The position numbers and the translations under genes are program-made. From assembly GCA_964564475.1 (NCBI GenBank), contig CAZMBM010000022.1, positions 1 to 22,710 on the forward strand: a DNA stretch of 22,710 nt, written 5' to 3'. The stretch is from CG1-02-35-72 sp964564475. GTDB lineage: Bacteria; Bacteroidota; Bacteroidia; Flavobacteriales; Flavobacteriaceae. This document shows, piece by piece, positions 16,965-22,710 of this stretch. Positions within the stretch are counted from its first letter, which is position 1; the number at the start of each line of letters is the position of its first letter. The notes below the pieces were generated by a model. It did not search any database. It was given only the letters and a program-made list of their open reading frames with translations, and was not told where the DNA came from.

Positions 16965-17372
16965 ATGGAATATTTATACAAAATAGGTCTTGAGCATGCG
17001 GCTTCGTTGCTTATTCTTGCTTTTTTAAGCATTACTTTTTTACAATCGGGTTATGATAAAGTAACTGATTGGAAAGGGAACTTACTTTTTTTAACCGATC
17101 ACTTTAAAGAGACTTTTATAAAAAAATCGGTGCCTTTTTTTCTTTCAATAATTATGGTGTTTGAAATAATTGTCGGCTTACTTTCATTGGCGGCTATAAT
17201 TCTCATCTATGTAAATCAAAATACGCTTATTGGGTATCTGGCATGTATTTTAGCAGCAAAAGTTTTGCTAGTACTTCTTTTCGGTCAGCGTATAGCAAAA
17301 GATTACGAAGGAGCTAAAACCATTGCCGTTTATTTTATCGTAGCGATTATCGGTGTTATTTTGTTAAAGTAA
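16965..17372 (+). CDS. DoxX-like four-helix membrane protein
   Basis: This 135-residue protein has four predicted membrane helices (about residues 12-30, 56-83, 87-107 and 117-134) and the family-typical LQSGYDKVTDW after helix 1. DoxX-family proteins are small membrane proteins of mostly unknown role, some linked to thiol or redox homeostasis. It lies 8 nt after the CYTH gene and is probably cotranscribed. It is followed by a 165-nt convergent intergenic region without a clear strong terminator. Confidence 0.72.
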   Translation: MEYLYKIGLEHAASLLILAFLSITFLQSGYDKVTDWKGNLLFLTDHFKETFIKKSVPFFLSIIMVFEIIVGLLSLAAIILIYVNQNTLIGYLACILAAKVLLVLLFGQRIAKDYEGAKTIAVYFIVAIIGVILLK

Positions 17373-17522
17373 TTTTTAAAAAGTCTTTAATCTTGTATTA
17401 TAAAATATATTTATTGTTGTTGCAATATAAATAATTTATTTTTATTTCTATTTAATCTGTAAGAGCTTTTTATTGGCCTTTAGAAATTTACCTGTAGGGT
17501 GTTTGATTAAAATTCAAAAATA

Positions 17523-17539
17523 AAAGCTTATATAGCTTT
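17523..17539 (-). terminator. weak AT-rich hairpin at the end of the methyltransferase gene
   Basis: AAAGCT (17523-17528) pairs with AGCTTT (17534-17539) around a 5-nt loop and overlaps the methyltransferase stop codon. The next bases on the minus strand are a run of T with a few A. It could be a weak terminator for the minus-strand group. The stem has only two G-C pairs. Confidence 0.25.
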
Positions 17540-18446
17540 AAATGGCTTTTTTGTCGTGTTTTAGGATATAAATACGCGATGAATACTCTTTTGTAAAAAC
17601 AGCTTTCAAATTTGAAATAAATCCGATACAAAATGCACGGAGAGGAGGTAGGGATTTTTTTCTGTACTTTTCACTTAACAATGATACGTAGAAGGCGTCA
17701 AAAATCATAGGATAGGTTTTAACCAATTTTAGTGCTTCTTTTTGAAATAATACAGCTATCGCTTTTTTTGAAAAATGCCATAAATGACGGGGCAGGTCAT
17801 AAGCCGCCCAAAATTCTTTATAGTACCCTGCGTCAAAACTTTTAAAATTTGGAACAGCTATTACTAAAATACCTTCAGGGTTTAACATCTCTTTTAAGCT
17901 CTTAACATAATTATTTAAATCGGGCACATGTTCTAAGACATGCCATAAAGTAATTATATCAAATTTACAAGATGTCGTTTTTTGTAATGAGCAGACAGAA
18001 TCAAATATTGTAGTTGTTTGAATTTTAGATTGTGCTTTTTTACGCGCTTGATTATTTGGTTCAACACCAAATATTTCATATTCCTTTTCTTGACAAGCCT
18101 GTAAAAAATCACCTGTACCGCAACCCAAATCTAATACACTCGTAGCATTTGAGTGGTTTTTTTTTAATTTCTTTATTTTAGATTTAATTGAAATTTTTCT
18201 GACTTTTTGGTAAATCTTATCAAGCCAATTTTTATGAGCATCTGTATGCGAAATATAGGTTTCACTCTCGTAATATGTCATCAAATCTTTTTCAAGAGGT
18301 CGGGGGGATGTTAGTAAAAAATCGAGTTCTGAATCTTTTAGAATTTGAAATGTTTCACCACTTACGGTAAAATCGGTACAACTTAAAAAAGGTTTAAGCG
18401 GGGCGTTTGTAATAGGCGATATTAAAATTGACTCTTGTTGTTTCAC
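17538..18446 (-). CDS. class I SAM-dependent methyltransferase
   Basis: This protein has 302 residues from a GTG start at 18446. An in-frame TTG at 18479 would give 313 residues and overlap mnmG by 20 nt. The Rossmann methyltransferase signature VLDLGCGTGD is at about residues 104-113, the acidic end of strand 2 is FGVEPN, and LWHVLEHVPD follows as in the Methyltransf_11/23 families. The N-terminal part (TSPRP, YYESETYISHTD) is shared by a Bacteroidetes group of such enzymes; the substrate is unknown. I prefer the GTG start because the first in-frame ATG lies deep in the protein. The GTG sits inside a parS palindrome. It is probably cotranscribed with mnmG. Confidence 0.82.
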   Translation of the reverse strand: MKQQESILISPITNAPLKPFLSCTDFTVSGETFQILKDSELDFLLTSPRPLEKDLMTYYESETYISHTDAHKNWLDKIYQKVRKISIKSKIKKLKKNHSNATSVLDLGCGTGDFLQACQEKEYEIFGVEPNNQARKKAQSKIQTTTIFDSVCSLQKTTSCKFDIITLWHVLEHVPDLNNYVKSLKEMLNPEGILVIAVPNFKSFDAGYYKEFWAAYDLPRHLWHFSKKAIAVLFQKEALKLVKTYPMIFDAFYVSLLSEKYRKKSLPPLRAFCIGFISNLKAVFTKEYSSRIYILKHDKKAI

Positions 18447-18454
18447 GTGAAACT
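18439..18454. other. parS: parS (ParB-binding centromere site), downstream of mnmG
   Basis: TGTTTCACGTGAAACT matches the widely conserved chromosomal parS consensus TGTTTCACGTGAAACA at 15 of 16 positions, with a perfect 14-bp palindrome at 18440-18453. It starts 5 nt beyond the mnmG stop codon and overlaps the beginning of the methyltransferase reading frame. A second copy lies 1908 bp away, which makes chance occurrence very unlikely. Confidence 0.88.
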
Positions 18455-18459
18455 TTATT

Positions 18460-20337
18460 TTAACGTCCCATATACACAAGTAAAACAGAGACGTCTGATG
18501 GCGATACGCCGGATATACGACTTGCTTGGGCTATGGTTGTTGGTTTGATTTTAGTAAGTTTTTGACGCGCTTCTGTAGAAATAGAATTCAGTTTGCTGAA
18601 ATCAAAATTATGTGGAATCTTGATGTTTTCTAAACGGCTGAGTTTGGCGACATTGTTTTTTTCTTTTTCTATATAACCGGAATATTTTGTAAATATCTCG
18701 GCTTGCGTTTTGGCTTCTATCCCTATTTTATTCTCTGAAATAAATTGCTTAACTGCCGGTATATTTACAATGACAGAAAAGGGGAGTTGTGGGCGCGCGG
18801 CAATTTTAAACAATTTCATAGATTGTTTAATGGGAGCTGAGTTGTATTTTTCTAAAAGCGGATTGATTAGCTCCGGCTTAACACTTAATTCCTTAATAAA
18901 ATTTATAAGCCTTTCTGATTGGGCTTGTTTTTCTACAACCAAATCTAAGCGTTCTTGACTCGCTAACCCTATTTTATAGGACTTTTCTGTAAGTCTGATA
19001 TCGGCATTGTCTTGCCTTAACAAGGTTCTGTATTCTGCCCGAGATGTAAACATTCGGTAAGGTTCTTCGGTACCTTTGGTTATCAAATCGTCAATTAAAA
19101 CACCTATATAAGCTTCGCTTCTCGATAATATAAACTCGGGTTTGTGTTGCACTTTTAAAGCGGCGTTAATACCCGCCATGAGTCCTTGCGCCGCCGCTTC
19201 TTCATAGCCTGTCGTGCCATTAATTTGTCCGGCAAAGAATAAATTTTTTATCTGCTTTGTTTCTAAATTGTGTTTTAATTGTGTGGGCGGAAAATAATCG
19301 TATTCTATAGCGTAACCATATCTAAAGAATTTTACATTTTCAAATCCGGCGACTTTTCTAAGCGCCTTGTCTTGTATATCTTCGGGTAGCGAAGTTGAAA
19401 AACCATTAACATAAACCTCAACAGTATCCCAGCCTTCGGGCTCTATAAATAACTGATGGCGGTCTTTTGTAGCAAAACGGTCTATTTTATCTTCGATTGA
19501 GGGACAGTAACGCGGCCCAATACTTTTTATGCGACCGTTAAACATGGGCGATCTGTCAAATCCTGTTCGTAATAAATTATGGACTTCAGGACTCGTGTAA
19601 GTCATATAGCAAGAGCGTTGCTTTTTTAATGCTTGGGTTATGGGTAAATACGAAAATTTCTCCGGAAAAGCATCACCCGGTTGTTCAATCATTTTCGAAA
19701 AATCTAAAGAGCGGCCATCGACACGCGGCGGTGTCCCTGTTTTCATACGACCCGACTCAAAGCCGACTTTTAATAAATCCTCTGTAATACCTGTCGAAGC
19801 ATGTTCGCCGGCACGCCCACCACCAAATTGTTTGTCACCAATATGAATAAGACCGTTTAAAAACGTACCGGCTGTTAAAATGACTGTTTTGGCTTTAATT
19901 TCTAGCCCTAAGGCCGTTTTTACACCTCTAATTTTATCCTCTTCAAATATTAAACCGTTAACAGAATCTTGATAAAAATCTAAATGAGGGGTTTGCTCTA
20001 ACATCAAACGCCATGTTTCTGCAAAACGCATACGATCGCTTTGCACACGGGGGCTCCACATGGCAGGCCCTTTAGATTTGTTAAGCATTTTGAATTGTAT
20101 GGCTGTTTTGTCGGTGACAATAGCGCTATAACCTCCCAATGCGTCGATTTCGCGGACTATTTGACCTTTAGCAATGCCGCCCATAGCCGGATTACAACTC
20201 ATTTGAGCGATGTTTTGTAAACTCATCGTTATAAGTAAGGTGTGGGCGCCTAAATTAGCGCTTGAAGCTGCCGCTTCGCTGCCGGCGTGACCACCGCCCA
20301 CTACAATAACATCGTATGTTGTATCAAAAAAGCTCAT
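18460..20337 (-). CDS. mnmG: tRNA uridine 5-carboxymethylaminomethyl modification enzyme MnmG (GidA)
   Basis: This is a 625-residue FAD enzyme that works with MnmE to install the 5-carboxymethylaminomethyl group on uridine 34 of several tRNAs. The FAD-binding motif VVGGGHAGSEAA begins at about residue 12. The family signatures GGRAGEHAS, TGTPPRVDGRS, SPMFNGRIKSIGPRYCPSIEDK and GQINGTTGYEEAAAQG are all present, as is the helical C-terminal domain that contacts MnmE and tRNA. Length is normal. In many bacteria mnmG lies near oriC and the parAB genes. Here it is flanked on both sides by parS sites. It follows ybeY by 37 nt, and the methyltransferase follows it. Confidence 0.97.
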   Translation of the reverse strand: MSFFDTTYDVIVVGGGHAGSEAAASSANLGAHTLLITMSLQNIAQMSCNPAMGGIAKGQIVREIDALGGYSAIVTDKTAIQFKMLNKSKGPAMWSPRVQSDRMRFAETWRLMLEQTPHLDFYQDSVNGLIFEEDKIRGVKTALGLEIKAKTVILTAGTFLNGLIHIGDKQFGGGRAGEHASTGITEDLLKVGFESGRMKTGTPPRVDGRSLDFSKMIEQPGDAFPEKFSYLPITQALKKQRSCYMTYTSPEVHNLLRTGFDRSPMFNGRIKSIGPRYCPSIEDKIDRFATKDRHQLFIEPEGWDTVEVYVNGFSTSLPEDIQDKALRKVAGFENVKFFRYGYAIEYDYFPPTQLKHNLETKQIKNLFFAGQINGTTGYEEAAAQGLMAGINAALKVQHKPEFILSRSEAYIGVLIDDLITKGTEEPYRMFTSRAEYRTLLRQDNADIRLTEKSYKIGLASQERLDLVVEKQAQSERLINFIKELSVKPELINPLLEKYNSAPIKQSMKLFKIAARPQLPFSVIVNIPAVKQFISENKIGIEAKTQAEIFTKYSGYIEKEKNNVAKLSRLENIKIPHNFDFSKLNSISTEARQKLTKIKPTTIAQASRISGVSPSDVSVLLVYMGR

Positions 20338-20346
20338 CCTTAAATT

Positions 20347-20362
20347 TGTTTCACGTGAAACG
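20347..20362. other. parS: parS (ParB-binding centromere site), upstream of mnmG
   Basis: TGTTTCACGTGAAACG matches the consensus parS sequence at 15 of 16 positions, with a perfect 14-bp palindrome at 20348-20361. It fills nearly half of the 37-nt gap between the ybeY stop and the mnmG start and ends 9 nt before the mnmG start codon. Bound ParB would therefore sit directly over the mnmG leader. Confidence 0.9.
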
Positions 20363-20374
20363 CAAACTTATGTG

Positions 20375-20788
20375 TTAAAAATCGCGCAAAGATAGGTAAT
20401 AATCTTCTTTAGCGCGCATCTGCATCTTTTCTTCTTTGGTTTTGTCATTATAACCGCAGTAATGTAAAACACCGTGAATCATCACTCTGTGCAACTCATC
20501 AATAAAGTTGGTTTGATATTTCTTTGCATTTTCTTTGATGCGTTCGACAGAAATAAAAATATCACCCGAAATGACATTCCCAACACTATAATCGAAACTT
20601 ATTATATCCGTTAATGTATTGTGTTTAAGATACTTGATGTTTTTTTCTAGTAAATAGGCATCATTGCAAAAAATATAGTTTATAATGTCAATTTTATATT
20701 TTTCTAATGTAGTTGTGCTAATTATCCAATCTTTAAGTGGTTGATTTAAAGAAACTTTTACTTCTGCTAAGAAATTAAATATAATCAT
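20375..20788 (-). CDS. ybeY: endoribonuclease YbeY (rRNA maturation factor)
   Basis: This 137-residue metalloprotein of the YbeY family takes part in 16S rRNA 3'-end maturation and ribosome quality control. The motif HGVLHYCGYND gives two zinc ligands, H105 and H109. The third histidine of the usual H-x3-H-x5-H pattern is replaced by D115. From memory, GY-x-DK instead of GYDH is typical of Bacteroidetes orthologues, so this is probably not a defect. The conserved strand TDIISFDY, then GDIFIS, is present. Its start overlaps the stop codon of the preceding gene by 4 nt (ATGA), a sign of translational coupling. Confidence 0.9.
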   Translation of the reverse strand: MIIFNFLAEVKVSLNQPLKDWIISTTTLEKYKIDIINYIFCNDAYLLEKNIKYLKHNTLTDIISFDYSVGNVISGDIFISVERIKENAKKYQTNFIDELHRVMIHGVLHYCGYNDKTKEEKMQMRAKEDYYLSLRDF

Positions 20789-22710
20789 ATACTATCTTTA
20801 AAATAGTGTTGTACTTTCTTTTGATAAGGCAATTTGAGCAACAGTGGTTTTCTGTTCAGTATTTCGTTTTTAAAGGTGCTGTCTCTTTTAAATTTAAGTG
20901 TCTTTATAAACCTTTCTTTAAACTGCTTGGTGTTTGTCGTGGCTTTACGGTTATTATCTATCCCTTGCTTTAGTTTGGCTTTTTCTAACTTTAATAGTTC
21001 ATGCTGCAGTGCTGTCATTTTTTGTAAAACCGCATTTGTAAAGCCTTTGTCTAAAAGTTGCTTTTCTAAGTCATCCATAAGTTGTTTGGCTTTATCGCCC
21101 TTAGAACCCGATTTGCCGGCACTTTTAAGTAAGTCGTCCAACGCTTGCCTTAAAGCTTCTTGTTGCTTGTAAATATCGTATTGTTCGGCACTCATATCTT
21201 CAGAATTTCCTTTTCCTGATTTTCCCTTTTTTATACCATCTTTGAGGTCTTGAATAATTTTTGATTGTTTTTTTATAATGTCCGGCAAACTAAACGATTG
21301 TGCTTCAGAGCCTTTTTTTCCTTTTCCCATAGAGGGATTTGGGTTTTGCAAGCGGTCTAACATATTACTCAATAACAAGGCTAAATTATTAGATGCCGTC
21401 ATAGCGTACTGTTGGTTACTGTTACCTCTGCTAATTTTATTTTCGGCAAGATTTTTTAAGGCATTGTCAATATTGTAATGTGTGTTTAAAATTTCATCTT
21501 GAATTTTAACCGACAAACGTGGCATCCTTAAAGAAAGTGTATATAAACTGTCGTCTATGTGTTCAAAATAATCTTTTAAAACCTGTTGTTCACGCAATTT
21601 TTTTGAAAATTCGGGGTTTTTATCATCAATCCCTTTAAAGTCATCCATTAAAGCTTCTTGGTCTAGCGAATAAATAATAAGGTTATCTAAAATCGTCTGT
21701 AGGGTTACTATATTTTCTTCGTGCATTTGACCACCACCACTCATCATAGATTGCTGCATTTTTTTACTCATTTGAGCCATCTTTTTAGCCGCTGATTTTT
21801 GTTGTGATACAGCATCTTTTTTGTTTTTATTTGTCAGGTTTTGTGTGGCCTTTTTTAAATCTTCTTTTATTGTAAACGCTTCTCTGTTAGTCTTTGGAAG
21901 CGCCATGGGTTTGTTGAGCGTTTTATTGTCTTTTTGCACATCTTTTAAGGCTTGTTTTATTTTATCAAACTGTTTATTTATATCGTCTTGTTTAGCCGCT
22001 GTATTGTTTTCTGAATTGGCTAAAGAGTCTTGTTTTTGACTCAACTTTTTTAGACTCTGGCTTATATTTGTCAATTTCTTTTCTATATAAAAACGTTTGG
22101 TCAGTTCTAAAATACGCTCTAAAGTGCGCTTGTTCTGTTTGCTTTGCTGATTAAATTTGTCAAGCCTTTTTAACAAGCCGTCTTTATCTAATTTTTCGGC
22201 TAGTTTTTTAAGTTCTTCTAATGCGCTTTCTTTTTTTAATAATTCTTTAGCTTCTTCAATACGCTTACTCAGTGTTTCTTTTTTGTTTTTAAGGACGTCG
22301 TTTTGAGATTTATTTTGATTTAAATTGTTTTGTAAATCTTTTAGATGATTGTTAATAAGCTCTTGTTCTTTTTTCCTGCGATTAATCAGTGCTTTTATTT
22401 GCTTGGCGTCATTCCATTTAAATACCGCTTGATTTTTTAGTTTATTGGTTATTTTCTTTAAATCGGTTTCTATCTTTTTAACCGAATTTTTATCATTCTG
22501 AAGGGCATTAATACTGTTTTTTTGGGCGTTTAAATTAGCTCTGGTTGTTTCTAAATCGGTTTTGTTGTAATAATTAAATATTTTGCTTTTTGTAAATTTT
22601 GATCCGTTAACCGCATCGTTATCAAATACTTTAAAATAAAAATCATAGGTTTTTCCTTGGATTAGTTTTAAACTTTTATCGTCAGGATTGAGTAAAAAGT
22701 AAAATGTATC
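20785..22710 (-). CDS. DUF4175-type long coiled-coil protein, 5' end outside window
   Basis: An open frame of 641 codons plus the stop runs without interruption to the right window edge, so the gene is partial at its 5' end. The visible part begins with a beta-rich segment (YDFYFKVFDNDAVNG and following), then long Lys/Glu/Gln-rich helices predicted as coiled coils. A Met-rich turn (KMAQMSKKMQQSMMSGGGQ) and Gly/Ser/Lys-rich linkers lie in the second half. This layout fits the large Bacteroidetes DUF4175 family, which has N-terminal membrane helices and sits before ybeY and mnmG in Flavobacteria as far as I recall. Its function is unknown; an envelope role is a guess. The stop codon overlaps the ybeY start. 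Confidence 0.75.
   Translation of the reverse strand, partial: DTFYFLLNPDDKSLKLIQGKTYDFYFKVFDNDAVNGSKFTKSKIFNYYNKTDLETTRANLNAQKNSINALQNDKNSVKKIETDLKKITNKLKNQAVFKWNDAKQIKALINRRKKEQELINNHLKDLQNNLNQNKSQNDVLKNKKETLSKRIEEAKELLKKESALEELKKLAEKLDKDGLLKRLDKFNQQSKQNKRTLERILELTKRFYIEKKLTNISQSLKKLSQKQDSLANSENNTAAKQDDINKQFDKIKQALKDVQKDNKTLNKPMALPKTNREAFTIKEDLKKATQNLTNKNKKDAVSQQKSAAKKMAQMSKKMQQSMMSGGGQMHEENIVTLQTILDNLIIYSLDQEALMDDFKGIDDKNPEFSKKLREQQVLKDYFEHIDDSLYTLSLRMPRLSVKIQDEILNTHYNIDNALKNLAENKISRGNSNQQYAMTASNNLALLLSNMLDRLQNPNPSMGKGKKGSEAQSFSLPDIIKKQSKIIQDLKDGIKKGKSGKGNSEDMSAEQYDIYKQQEALRQALDDLLKSAGKSGSKGDKAKQLMDDLEKQLLDKGFTNAVLQKMTALQHELLKLEKAKLKQGIDNNRKATTNTKQFKERFIKTLKFKRDSTFKNEILNRKPLLLKLPYQKKVQHYFKDSI

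Noticed and set aside
17538..18446. RsmG (GidB), the usual methyltransferase near gidA
   Set aside because: The protein is too long, and its LWHVLEHVPD and N-terminal TSPRP/YYESE features fit a Methyltransf_11/23-type enzyme, not RsmG.

Overview
The window looks like a low-GC Bacteroidetes chromosome, most likely a marine member of the Flavobacteriaceae. The evidence is a complete menaquinol-oxidising alternative complex III operon, a PorZ-type beta-propeller with a type IX secretion sorting domain, a DUF4175-type coiled-coil protein next to ybeY and mnmG, and several matches to the Bacteroidetes promoter element TAnnTTTG. I see no insertion sequences, phage genes, CRISPR arrays, rRNA or tRNA genes. 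Most of the content is core metabolism and housekeeping.

Left part (1-9713). A minus-strand operon reads from a small mono-haem cytochrome c (9268-8816) through actA, actB, actC, actD, actE and actF. It ends in a strong, nearly symmetrical hairpin terminator at 314-353. Together these genes encode a membrane complex that oxidises menaquinol and passes electrons through iron-sulfur clusters and c-type haems to a soluble or oxidase-bound acceptor. ActA is unusual: it carries seven CXXCH motifs, two of them in an N-terminal extension with a coiled coil. No oxidase genes follow actF in the window. The leader of the operon holds two dyads that resemble Crp/Fnr-family binding sites.

Middle part (9714-17372). 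A plus-strand glutaryl-CoA dehydrogenase gene faces a tight minus-strand trio, porZ-recO-TonB-dependent receptor, with 1-nt gaps. A plus-strand pair, a CYTH-domain protein and a DoxX-type membrane protein, is divergent from porZ.

Right part (17538-22710). A second minus-strand group reads DUF4175 protein (5' end outside the window), ybeY, mnmG and a SAM-dependent methyltransferase. Two 16-bp sites, each 15/16 identical to the ParB-binding parS consensus TGTTTCACGTGAAACA, flank mnmG. One lies 9 nt before its start codon and the other 5 nt after its stop codon. This suggests that the region belongs to the chromosomal centromere zone, usually near the replication origin. The downstream parS also contains a GTG that is a plausible start codon of the methyltransferase.

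The most notable signals are the parS pair around mnmG and the enlarged hepta-haem ActA. I found no clearly new multigene system.
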